A stretch of DNA of 64,000 nucleotides from Camarhynchus parvulus. Lineage: Eukaryota > Chordata > Aves > Passeriformes > Thraupidae. A program made the translations under genes and the position numbers. Below the pieces are notes generated by a model. It did not search any database. It was not told the origin of the DNA and saw nothing but the letters and a program-made list of their open reading frames with translations. Within the stretch, counting starts at the first letter, position 1. Each line of letters begins with the position of its first letter. Positions 1 through 12,114 of this stretch are shown one piece after another. The DNA lies in assembly GCF_901933205.1 (NCBI RefSeq), contig NC_044572.1:21476501-21540500 (forward strand), in the 5' to 3' direction.

Positions 1-3000
1 TGAGCTCAGTGTGGTGCTATCCTCAGAGCTGATGTCACAAAATCAGCTGGGGTCTTGAGTCAGGGGAGAACTCTAATGCTGAGCAACTGGAAAATATCAG
101 TGCACTAACTTCTTATTCCATATTGATCCCCAAACAGAGTTTCAAAGAATTCTATTACAAAAAAAAAAGAGAGGGGTTTAAGTAGGGATTACTTTTTCAT
201 GTCTTGTAAAGAATACATTATGTGTGTGGCAAACTAGAGCTTTGAAACTCGACTTCCATCTGCACTCCATGACAGTATTTTATTTAATTCCATGTCTAAG
301 AGACAAGGTTTGGAAATGAAATTAGTTTGTGTCATGCACAGTTCCTGTAGAGATCAAAGGCAGACCTGTTAATGCAACTATTGCTATTCATGAGTTTCAT
401 AGCCATGTGAGTTTCAAGTTAATTATAAATGCTTGTTTAATCACTTAACAATAGGGTATCAGAGTCTCATCTGGGCATAATGCATATGCTCCCACTTTTT
501 TTAATTAACGCAAATTCCTACCTTTTTTCCCAAGAAATTAATTTTGGTGGTAATGCTCTAGGCTGTAGCAGGTCAGGATATGTAAATCTTCTTTTACATG
601 TTGGACTGTTGCATGATGGATGTCTTTATTTTATTATCCTGTAACTGCTCCTCCCTCCCCTTTGAATACAGGGGTTGTATAGCAGCCTGGTTTTCATTGT
701 ATGTGGCATAAATTGCTCTAGTTCATATAGTAGAATTCCTTTTGTGACATGTTACCAAAAATTGTGTGCATTATCCCTAGGACATAATGCATAGTGAGAT
801 TAATGTATTTATCATTTTAGTTTATGAACACTTTGTTTAATGGATTTTAAACCTGAAGAGGTAAGTAGGGCACCTGTCTGACCTTCGTATCACAGACAAC
901 TGTGCTGTATTTGAAGACTGAGGATTAAGACTAATTATTTTAGTTAAGATAAACGATTTCAATCCCCTGGAAATTAAATTCTTGTGCTCTAGCCGCAGTG
1001 CCAGCAATACCTGAGGCACTTGGAGCAGCAAGGATTGTTAGATGAGAAATACAGATGAATCAACTTGAGCTGCGGAGAAGGCTGAGAAGCCTCAAGTGCT
1101 ACCCGGGTGTAGCTTCCTCCACAATCCTGGATCCTGATTGTCCTCAGAGATGAGGTGAGCAGAATGCTCTGATCAGGCACCATGTGGGGGCTTCTCTGAG
1201 TTAGCCAAGAGTGTAATATGCAGTTGTCATTGCACTCTGCTATTTCTGAGGAAGAGCAAGAGAGAGGAATAAAAGAAAAGCTCAGAAATCCATCAGTTGT
1301 GCATTTGAGGAAGAAAGTTCCTTCTTGGCTTCTGAGGTGTGGGGTTAATTACAGTCATCACACTGCAAGTACCCAATGTGTGGAGGACCCTACTGATAGT
1401 CATCCCCTGGACCTCTAAACTACAAAGTGTTCAGCAAATTCAAATTGCAGTGCTAAAAAGCACCAGAACCAACCACTTGGGCTGGCTTCCTGAGTGTTCT
1501 CGAATCAAACATTAATTCTCTTAACTCTTAGCATTGATTGTAAGCCTTAATTAAACACCTAGAACTAAAATTACAGCTGTTAACCCAATTTTTTTTTCTC
1601 ACATCCAGAGTGAGTCTACTATCTAGTAAGCTGTTCTCTTGTTGCCAAGAAATGACACCTGAATTTGCTTAGGTTCAGTGTACAGCTGTTGGCTGTCTCT
1701 GTCACCAAGACTAAAGGTCCTCAGCTGACTTGATCTTCTGCAGTTTCATTGTTATGCATGGTGATCCAGCCTTCTCTTGCAGGAAGAGGAGGTCATGCTC
1801 TTCAGATGGCCAGTCCCAAGGCTGCTTCACTGTCCCCTGGGTTTTTTGGTGTCTCTCCTCTGAACCCCTCTGCTTTCTAAATCCCTTCTGAACCTGGGTC
1901 TGAGAACCAGGATATGTTGTGTAGTCCTTACTGGATTTCTGACTAGTGTAGTAAGGAACTTTTTTCTGGATGCCAGGGACTGCAGCAGCCTTGCTATCAA
2001 TTCCCCAGTCACTGAACAGGCACTGAGCAGACCTCCTGTGTTCCATCCTCTGCATCGTTGTGTTCCCTGGAAACCAGGTCTGGACACTCAGCCTAGCTGA
2101 AACCTGAGTCACCTGTGGTGGAGAGGAGAGCTGTGTAGCACTACTGATTTTCCTGTAATGAGGGCCAGAGCCAGTTCTGAGTAGAGGATGTCATCATCTT
2201 CACTCCAAATCTTGTTCAAGCATGTGTAGTTTGCTATTTGAGGTGCTACTTGAGAACTTACTTTCAGCTGACAACATTAATGAAGATCAGAGCCTGTGTG
2301 CTTCTAGAGAGATGTTACATTCGTGTTTCCTTTTCTTCATACAAACTTAGTGTGCTGCTATTTTGAAGTGTGATTGTCAGTAGAGCCTTCTTGATGTAGC
2401 GCATTAGGAAGATACAATATGTAAATGATACAGTTGGCATCTGTGGCTAAAGCACAGGGAACACTCCTTTTCTAGGAAAATGTTTTCCTTTAGATAAATG
2501 AAAATCCTATTGTTTGGCTGAGGATTGACCTCACACATGGGCAAAAGGTTAAGAGACAGAAAGGCTTATCCATTTGGCACGTAGGATTCAAAGCTAGGCA
2601 TGTTGCCAGTAAGCTTAATCAGAGCAGAGGACACAATTTTACGTAAAGTTCATAATGGCTTTTTTTAAATGAGCAGGAAGCTTTCTTTTTCTAATCAAAA
2701 CCTAGATAATTTAAATATCTCTTTCTTTGGTAATATCCTGACATTGTCCATGGAAAAGGGACCCCCAAAGGAAAAGCTAAGTGATTACAGCTGCCTTTGT
2801 CAGCCTGCTCCCAAAAGAGATCATCTGTCCAGCACACGTCAGTGGGAGTCTGCCTGACAGAGGGGTGTGTGCACAGAAACCAAATTGCAGGCTTGGGATC
2901 TAAATAGGATTGTGATCTTTGATTTTCAATCTGTGTGATAACTTTTCTCTGTTTATTCCAGTATGTGGAACCTGACAGTTTGCCTTTGCTCAGGTCACTC

Positions 3001-6000
3001 AGGGATTTATTTTCTCTGTTATGTTACTGACTTTAAAAGAAAAAAAAAATCCAACAAACAAACAAACAAACAAAACCCCAAACCACCTAAAACCAGTGCT
3101 TTTCACTTTTCAAAAGTTCAGTTACAGAAGACAGCAGTGATGACAGCCATTCCCAAAAAGGAAACCATTCCCAAACTGAGAGTTCACAGTGATGTAAAGA
3201 GCAGTTGTGAGTATAAGAAGGGGTTACAAGTGAAGAAATGGTTTTCTTAAGGTTAATTGTATTTCAGGAGAGGCAGTAGGGTTCATAGAGCAGATGGCAC
3301 AGGAAGGATTGCTCAGAGAAAGTTTAAACTTAGTAAAATCTCAAAAATCAGATTAAGAAGACAGATGGGATTCTGGATTGGAATGCTACCATTTAGGGAT
3401 TTTTTTGTCTTTTTTTTGACTTTCCCAAATTATAACCTTGAAGATGCTGGAGGTTTTTATACAGCTTACAATAAATTTAGTACTACAAAACTGGGAGGGT
3501 GCTGCACTTAAGCAGCTGTTTTCACAATAACTGGTAGTTTTGGTTTGCAACTACCGTTTGAAGAACAAGTAGGAGGTTTAGTGTTTAAAAGAAGACAAAG
3601 GACTATAAGAGAACAGATTTACACTAGACTTTCTTGAGCATACCTATACATCAGCCTTGATATTTTTGTGGAATTTACCCCTGCATTTGCTGGTTTTATT
3701 TTCTCTTTTCATACTTCCCTTTCTTTTCCCACTTAGCTTTGGGATTCTTGAAGCAGAATTGAAAGGCTACACTGTTTAACATCTGCAAATGGGCCATTCC
3801 TACCTGCACTTATAGACAGGGAGACACAGGCTTTTTGCCCTTCCAGAAAGGGTGTTTCTTCCTGTGGTTTATCTCCTGGAAATGACAGTTATCCTAAGTG
3901 GTTCTTGTTTTGGACCTGAATCTTTTCTGTAAGAATATAATGGCAGGACACACACTGGTGGTGCAGACAAGTGACTCTGGCTCTGTGCCTGTGCCCACCA
4001 GTGCTAGCAGCCAGCAGGGAAGTACTTGCCAGACAGATGAGGTCTGAAAAAACCACATTCACACCACAGCAGTCAGGAGCCAGGTGCACCAGACAGGGCT
4101 ATGGCTCAAGCATAGCCTGTCCTGATGGTGGCTGGCTTGTCTGGGGAAGTGAGAGAGACCACAGCTGCCCTGGATGAGTCCCTCAGCCCAGGGTCTATCA
4201 CCTCAGCCATCTCTGCTTTGCTCTTAAATGAGGAAGCATCAGCACTCTTCACCTTTATGTCCCATTTCTCCAGGACCTCACTAGTAGTGCAGAAAAAAAC
4301 TCCTCCAGAACTTAGCAAATACTTCTGCTATACATACAATAGTGTGAGAATGAAGCAGGCTTGGCTTCCCTCATCTTTTGCAGTGCTTTCAGTTCTCTGC
4401 CTTCGTCTGCAACGGTGCTTCTTCTCTGAGTTCATGTGTCTTTAATTCTGTGTGAACTTCTTGCCGTGGTAGGCTGCAAAACTCAGGAATAATGTACCTG
4501 CTTTATACCCACTGTTTGCTGAGAGTTCCAACTATAAAAAGATTGCCAGATATTTTAAATACTCTATTCCTTAGTTTAAAGTAAGTCTTCTAAACAACTT
4601 CTAATTGATTTCATCCAGTATACCTAGTCTTCAATCTAAGACTTCCCTGTTAATTAGAGATCAGCCTGATCTTGGTCACTTGTTGTCCTTACTCTGCTGT
4701 CTTATTTCCCTTCTCCAGTTGCCCTGATGCTCAAGAAGTGTCTGAATATATTCTAGCAATTCTGAAACTTACTGTCTCTTTTTATAGGTTTTTCTCATCA
4801 CGTCACTGCTTGAGAGGATGTTTTCTTCAACAATTTCTTTCCAGTATTAAGCTTTTAATCATTCAGTTGCTGTGGAAATTACAGTGATAACGTAGGTTTA
4901 GTGTTCGTGACTTCACTGCTGCGTTAGATAAGAAAAAGGAGCTGTCGCGTGGGAGAAGGCCCTGAATTAAGCAAGTTGTACACATTTCACATGTTTGTCA
5001 GGGAAGATAACACATGAAAAGGAATTAGGGTTGTTCAGGCTGCTAGGGTTTTCTCTATCTGCTCAGGAAAAAACATGTTAAATATCAAAAAGGAGAAAAC
5101 AAGCCCAATGTCTGATCTAGGGACTGTGTGGTTTGGAACAGCAGTTCCAGTCTGCTGCCTTTCAGGACATCAGTATTCTGTCTTGGGTGATTGCCTTTGT
5201 CATTTCTGTTTAGAAGAAGGATTTTGGAAGCCCCTGTCCTTCCTTATCAGAAAGAGAGAGGGATGCAGAAAGAGAGAAGCATGCAGACAGAAGCCCATAC
5301 ATAGCTATGGAGTGGGAGATAAAGAAATTTCCTATTGGACATACCCATGGCTAGCTCTCTGATTTGGGAAGAGAAAGATGGATTTGTGAATACAGGAATT
5401 TTTATTTTTTTTCCCTGTGATCAATTTTAGTAGTAGTCTCTCTTCTAGAATTTTTAATGTATATAAGGAATTAAATTGATGTGATCCTTCTGTTGTTTTC
5501 TTACCCTCTTCCTTAATTAGTATTTAATATTCCAGAGCTCCCTGGTTCCTTATATGTGGTTGTTTTTAGAGAAGGCTGAACTACCATGTTACTGAAATTG
5601 CTAACAGCAATGTTCAGTTTGTCCTGTTCTCTTGCTTTTTCTTTAATGTACCACCCACTATTCTTAACCTCATCTATTCTTGCATTCTTTGCTAGGAAAT
5701 TCAAAGTGAGACATGCTAAGAGCACAGCTATCTGGCTTTGGATCTAAGCATATCCCTCCACTTTGAAAATTAAAACTTACACTGTTTGTTGTCCTCATGT
5801 TTGTAAATACATGAATATATATTTTTTTTCCTTCATTGATTAATGATGATGTGGCTGCCTTTCACATACACATTTCACAAGTTGCTTGGTAGTCAAGGCA
5901 AGGTTTCTAAGGAGGCACTCTGTACTGGACATTAGAGTATGTGGACACTGCTTTTCAATGTACATTGCTTCCTTTGACTACTAAATGCAAAACTGGGAAG

Positions 6001-8030
6001 AAGTCCAGAATCTTTAATAGCTGGAATATATTTCATGCTGATCCCATCTAAATTGGCATCCTCCATTGCCAAGTTCTAAAGCAATGGCTGAGATGATGAT
6101 GAATTTCTCTAATGGGGTTTTTGTTCAGGGCTGCTTGATATTGGTGTTTTCAGTACTGTAGGATTCAGGGAGGAGGTCTCTGCTTATGAAAGGGCCCAAG
6201 ATACTGATCTTTCTGGCTGAAATGCCCTTAGGAGAGATGTGCTGATACTTTTGTATTAGGTCCTCATGTCCTTTTAAACTTCTAGGTTGTTACAGTGTGT
6301 TTCTCCCCGTACTCGGTTGTGTCATTCCACTATTGAAACTCACCACAAAGATTTAGTTAAATTCTATGTTTTCTTCTTGGTGTCATGTCTGGCTGACTCG
6401 GGGCTTAAACCAAAATAAGTTCTTATAAGGCATTAGTAATGGAACAGAACTGTACCACCAGTACTGTTCTGTAGAAATCAGTGTCATGTTTTTGAATGTA
6501 TATGAACAGGAGGTCATGCCCTCTTTCCTGGGCATCACATGCAGAAAAGTTTACACATGGAGTGGGAGGAGAAGATCTTGCTTGTGAGAGGCTGAAGCTT
6601 CCTGACACAAAAATGGAGTTTGAAAAATACCATGTACTACCTTAGGGAATGGAGTAAGCTGAGATAGGGAACTTCATGCAAGAACAACAGAATTTCCAGA
6701 TATTAGGATGGGAATGAGAGAAAGGGAGCTTTGGAGAGAAAAGAGAGAGGGAAGTGTTCATTTAAGAGGAAGAGGCCAACTGGAAGTGAAAAGAACCCAA
6801 GGAATGTCTTAATGGAAGCATTGCTGTCTTGGACCCAGCATTCTTTTCAACACAGCATTGGATTTAAGTCATAGTTATTGCAGAAAGGCAACAGCTGCTG
6901 CTCTAGAGCACGAGGCAATTGAACTATTGTAGGCACAGAAAAATAATCATAGATACAGAAGAATGCCTTCCAGAGGGACTGTCTTGCACAAGCCACTCCA
7001 TTTTATGTAACAAAAGCCTGGTGACACAATGCATGGTTTAGTCATAGGAGTGCCCAGAGTGGACAAATATTGTACATCTGGAAACATTTAAACTAGTAAT
7101 TATTTTCTGGAAAAATGGCAAATTAGTCAAGAAAAATGTAGTCCATTGTGTTGGCTTCAGACTGCATATCTGCAGGATTATGATTCTCCTGACTGCCTCA
7201 ATCATCACTTCTTTGCTTCTCACCATTACTGTGTGGGGACAGGTGATACAGTAGTGTCATGGCTGCTGCTGTCACTGCCAGCACTCTGCATCTCACCTGG
7301 CTGTCCTGTGCTTTGAGGACATGGACATGATCCTGTGGGACTTCTCCACCTTGGTTAGACATCACCAGGGAAGTCCTGTGGCAGCTGGGGCAGTCTCTCC
7401 CACCAGAGCTGAAAATATCCATCTGTAGCACAGCCTGCTCTATTGCCCACTTTCTTCCTGGGCTTCTGTCACAGCAGATTTCTGCCATTCCATTGCTACA
7501 CAGAGAGAATTGCTTTGGGAAGGAGTGAGGAGCATACCCCACTGGCAGCCTTTCCCTGTCCCCACTGCTGCTGGAGAGGATTGGCTGGAGCAGAGGCATG
7601 GTGAGGCAGGGACCTTACAGAGAGTTTCCATGCCCCGCTGTCCATGACTAACACAGGATGTTTGATAGCACACATTTAGAGTTGCCACAGTACAGCAGTA
7701 CTCTGTGACTGACATGTTGCCCCTCAAAGGGAGAGTTGCCTGCCCTGGAGATGTGCTGCCCAGCTGCATGGGGGTCACAGGAGGCATGTGGAAGATAGAT
7801 GCCTCCACAGTTGAAATTAGCTGTTGGGCAATAATTCAGGACCTGGTCTGGCTTGTAGCAGACTCTGCAGTGTCTCTGAAGAGTGACTGCCTGAGATGGA
7901 GAGCTTCAGGCCAATATAAGAGGTCATATATAGCACCAAAATGTCAGAGCTGGTGTGTCAGCATGTTCTAACTGCTGCCTCCCACAGAAGCTTTTCAGAC
8001 AATAATCGCTGTGCTTGTTTGTCATTACAG
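1..8030 (+). other. FAM171A1: FAM171A1 intron 1, 3' part
   Basis: About 8 kb of AT-rich intronic DNA ending in the acceptor TCATTACAG at 8022-8030. It includes a short A-rich and CAAA-type simple repeat near 3037-3075. Small ORFs here (for example 133 codons on the minus strand at 1711-2112 and 7198-7599) have no recognisable domain, no codon pattern like the neighbouring exons and no splice context, so I read them as chance. The somewhat GC-richer stretch 7190-7900 may be a decayed repeat, but I could not classify it. Confidence 0.75.
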
Positions 8031-8258
8031 AAGTAACGCTGAAGGTCCATGTAAGCGATGCCAGCACCCATCAGCCAGTAACTGAAGCCTTCATTGAGAT
8101 TTTTACTAACCAGATCTCCATTGCATCTGGAACCTCAGGAGCAGATGGCACTGCCTTCCTCAAGTTTCAGTATAAGTTGGGCAATCAGCTGATAGTGACT
8201 GCTAGTAAACATGCATATGTGCCAAATTCTGCACCATGGAAACCTGTAAGATTGCCTG
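8031..8258 (+). CDS. FAM171A1: FAM171A1 exon 2: N-terminal beta-sandwich of the ectodomain
   Basis: This 228-nt exon reads (E)[19 protein letters not shown] and onward to [11 protein letters not shown], close to human FAM171A1 just after its signal peptide. The alternating hydrophobic strands and the segment [14 protein letters not shown] resemble carboxypeptidase-regulatory/transthyretin-like beta-sandwich folds, so it is probably the first extracellular module. The acceptor is TTACAG before 8031 and the donor is GTAAGA at 8259. The first codon (Glu) is split G|AA with exon 1, and the last base is the G of a Val completed in exon 3, so both ends are phase 1. An ATG at 8015 opens the same frame but lies in the intron and is not the start. 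Confidence 0.95.
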
Positions 8259-9867
8259 GTAAGAGATCTTTATTTTTCTTCTGAGGTAAGATATTGCATC
8301 TAAAGGAAGCTACACAGTTTTGTATTATGTGTTTTAATGCTTGAGATCCTGGGTGGGAAGAGAAACATCTGCACATATCAAAAATAGTAACATTTCTTCC
8401 TCAGTTAAACTGCAGCATCAAGGCTGAGTGGAGATTCACTCTCCTTCTGAAGGTCCTCAGTACAGTGCTACATCAGTTTTCAATCTGTTGGTGCTCCTGC
8501 AGTTCCATAGAAAGTAGAAATCTATTCCAGATCTTTTTCTTTATGGGAACTCTGTCTCCAAGAACCTTGTTTCAGCAGTTGTGGTGTATTCTTGCTCCTC
8601 TTCCAAGGTGTAGCAACAACTGTTGCACCATAGGCTGTAGTGTACAAAAACGTTCTGTCTTTTAGTTCTTAGCTGTGTCAATAAAATAGTTTTAATCTGC
8701 AGTTATATTGTCCAGATGTAAGTATTTTTACTAACTTAATTAGCATGGCTTTCCTTCTTCCACAGGCAAACAAGTATAACAATAATACTTACATGTTAAT
8801 TTTTATCAGAATGCCTCAGAACCTTACATTAGTTGTATGAGAGGAAAAATTGAGTCATGAAGCCTATTTCTGACTGCTAAAAAGAACAGATTGAGGGTGG
8901 CTTTCAAACCTTGAGATGTAACATCTATATGAAGATCATATCCCAAGTTTCATCTGCCTTTCTTGTAATCCTCAGCTACAATTAGGGTCCATGTAATTTA
9001 GGAATGGTCTCAGGCTTGTATTATAATCAAATCACACCTAAATAACACAAACCTCAGGTTTGATAATTAGCCTGGGCCAAAGCCACAGGAGGTTTTAAGT
9101 GCACTAATATTTAAATAGTGTATATGTTCCCAGGGCAGTGTTGAATTCCATGCCTTGGCTCCATTTTATTTATTAATATCAACATAGCCAGAAGGGCTGC
9201 GTGACTTGCTGCGAGGTTGAGTAGCAAATGTATTTTCAGAAGGGGAAAGGAACGTGAATCTCTTCAGAATTATGCTTCAGGCATTTCAATGTGCTGTTTA
9301 CTTACCTGCTTTCACTTGCTTCAGATAAGATAAGAGTGCCTTCTTCTACATTTTCTATACTGTATTCCACCTTGTTTTTCAGCTACTTAATGGAGCTAAC
9401 AGCAAAGACTAAGTCAAGCTCTTTGGGGTGTGGTGAAAGAATAAGAAGCAACTGAAAAGAGTTGCAGCCAAGAGAGTTTCAAATAAGTAAAAGGCAACAA
9501 TTCATTGCAGTAGCAGCTGTCACAGCTGGTCTGTGCTGAGCAATTAATTCTGTTATAAATAAGAAACCCAGCCAGGTTTTATAAACCAGCCACTGGGTTG
9601 ACACACAGGGACTTCAACCAATCACCAATGGACTATGATCAAATTGCCCCACAAACTTCCTAAACTGCAGACATCTCACTGGTCAGGAAACTGGAAGGTG
9701 TTAAGAGCAGACCAAAGAGCATTATAGACTGGGATGTTTCAAACCTGCCATATAAATCTGGGTTCAAACAATAAAGGTCTTGCTATTGCCACAGGGACCT
9801 TGGGGGTGTGTGTCTGTCTGTCCCAACCCACCCCTCCACAATACAAGCAGCAAAATTGGAATAGGTG

Positions 9868-9990
9868 GAGTAGAAAGGTTGTGAAATGTCCACTTATAAA
9901 GACATTCAGAACTCAACTGGGCAACTCCTGCTTGGTGGAAGAAATGACGTCCAGAGGTCCCTTCCAGCCATAATTGTTCTGTGACTCTGT
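9868..9990 (+). mobile_element. CR1 LINE, 3'-end fragment
   Basis: A short, diverged CR1 tail. The order of blocks, including 'actcaactgggcaa', 'gaaatgacgtccagaggtcc', 'cttccagcc' and the terminal 'ttctgtgactctg', matches the 3' end of avian CR1 elements as I remember them. Only the last ~120 bp are present, as is typical for 5'-truncated CR1 copies. It is in the same orientation as the host gene. The left boundary is approximate because the match fades. Confidence 0.75.
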
Positions 9991-11533
9991 TTAGAAATTT
10001 CCTTTGAGTTTTCTTCTCTTTAAATAAGATGAAATGCAGCTTTCTCAGCATACTTCATGTGATTTTAAAGGATGAAAGTATGCAAAAACTGTGCCTTGTG
10101 TCTTGTCTCTTTCTGACTTATACCCTAGGTCTTTTGAATGAGATGTCCTCTTCTGTAGCCTGGAGTTTGTTTGGTTAGTTTTTTGCTTGTTGTTTTTCTT
10201 AAATACTGATTTTGAGGGAAGGGAATGAAACAGGGCATTTTTGTTTTAGTAAATCATTGAAGTTAAAAAGCAGTAATTGTATAGGTTCTTTTCATGGCTG
10301 AAATGTGAGCTTAGCTCTGAAAGTAGATTTGTTTCACCTCTGATCGTCCCCCACTGAAACTGGTAGATAGTTTGCCATTGATTTAATTGGAAATAGAGTC
10401 CTTTACTTTGCTTCCTGTACCTTGAACTTATTCCTTTCTTTGATTAAAGAAACAAGTTACAACTTGATATGCCCCATGTAGATTTAAAAGGGTTGTTCTT
10501 TGAATTAGTCCTGAAAAGGTACATGACATACAAGTTAAGATATTTAGGCTTTTATATTTTGTATTGACTAAGACACCTATAGACTTTAAAAACTTTCTAA
10601 GAACTGCTTGTATTTAAATGCCTATCATGCTTTTAACTAGCACAGTATAGAACTTTGGGAAAATGTGCAAGTTGTTTTGTTGTTATTTTTAAGCTGGTTT
10701 GAATGATGGGAAACAGGCAGCATATCTCAATCTTGGTTCTGCAGTGTGCAGTCTGGGCACACCCATACAACTGCATCCTCATTTCCCAGAAATGCTTGTT
10801 AGCAGTCCTAGGAGCTGTCCCCCACAGAGCAGATCCCCCACTCTGAGAAGCATTCCACCCAGGGCAGTGTTTAAGCTGCCATCCTGTGTGCTGTGGTAAA
10901 TGAACTAGGGCCATATTTACCTCAAATGGGAAAATGGTAACCATGAGCAGGGAGTAGGTTTGAAAGCTAAGGGTGGTGATGTGCTGTAGCAGAACTTGGC
11001 CAAAGGATCAGGATTCCTCCATCACAGGCAATGTGCATTAGTAATGGTGTTATGCTGAAAAGCTGTGCAGCCACTGAACTTGTGATTCTGTTGTAGTAGC
11101 TTCAAGGAGCAAACATTGAGGGTTTTCTGTTCTTATAATTTGGCAGAAATTAACTTCCCTTATATTAACGAAAATAATTACTACCTCTTTACTGCTTAAG
11201 CAGTAGGATTATTTATTTGCATAGTGATAAATGGTAGGAGGAAAAGATTTAAGATCTCTTCTTTCATTAAAATATTTATCAGCAGTGCCATGACTCCACT
11301 TATTAACAGTTCATAAATTTAACATCACTTGAGTTGTTGAAGTGTTCATGATGGAAGATGTGTTCATCTGTCTGCTCTTAACTACGCTTAGATTTTTCTT
11401 TGTAAAAAATTTGGAAGAGAATATTTGTGACTGGTAATCCTTATTTAAAAGGACACTTCTTTTGGAGCAGTGTGTGCAATGAAGAGAGGGAGCTGCTGAG
11501 ACAGCACAGTTCAGAATTCCTTGGTAGAGGCGG

Positions 11534-12114
11534 TGTCATGGTTTTACTCCAGTCATCAACTAAGTACCACCCATCTGCTTCGTCCCTCCCCAGCCTCTGT
11601 GGGGTGGGGAGGAGAATCATAGAAAGCTAAAAACTCTGGGTTGAGATAAGAACAGTATAATAATTGAAATAAAGTAAAATTTTATAATAATAATAAGAAT
11701 GAGACTTAACAAAAAGAGTGGGAAGTAAAACCCAGTTAAAGCAAAATGATGCACAATACAATTGCCCAGCCCATCCCTCAGCAGCAGTTGACCCCTGCCA
11801 GACAACTCCCCCCAGTTTATAAACTGGCCATGACATTCTACGGTATGAAATTTCCCTTTGGTTAGTCTGGGTCAACTGTCCTGGCTGTGCTCCCTCCCAG
11901 CTTCTTCTGAAGCTTCTCACTGACAATGTATGGAAAACTGCAAAGTCCTTGACTGAGGGTAAGCACTACCCAGCAGCACCCACTCCATCAGTGTGTTATT
12001 GACATTATCACATCATCAGTGTGTTATTGGCATTATTGTCATCCTGAATCCAAAACACTGCCCTGTACCAGCAGCAGAGAACAAAACAGCTGCATCCTGG
12101 CTGAAACCAGTACA
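11534..12114 (-). mobile_element. Solo LTR of a passerine-type endogenous retrovirus
   Basis: A ~581-bp element bounded by TG and CA on the + strand (tgtcatggttttactcc ... gaaaccagtaca). Read on the minus strand it has typical LTR order: TGTACTGGTTTC start, AT-rich middle, a TATA-like 'tttataaactgggggg', a poly-ATT tract with 'aataaa'-like sequence, then 'cttatctcaaccc' near the end. This matches a frequent songbird ERV LTR from memory. No internal gag, pol or env sequence flanks it, so it is a solo LTR left by recombination. A clear target-site duplication is not visible. A local duplication of the motif 'catcagtgtgttattg.cattat' lies at about 11986-12040. Confidence 0.82.

Noticed and set aside
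1711..2112. 133-codon minus-strand ORF in intron 1
   Set aside because: Peptide looks random, with another minus-strand frame also open over the same span. No family recognised.
7198..7808. Overlapping 133- and 122-codon minus-strand ORFs
   Set aside because: Two frames open in the same GC-richer stretch indicate composition, not coding. No motif seen.
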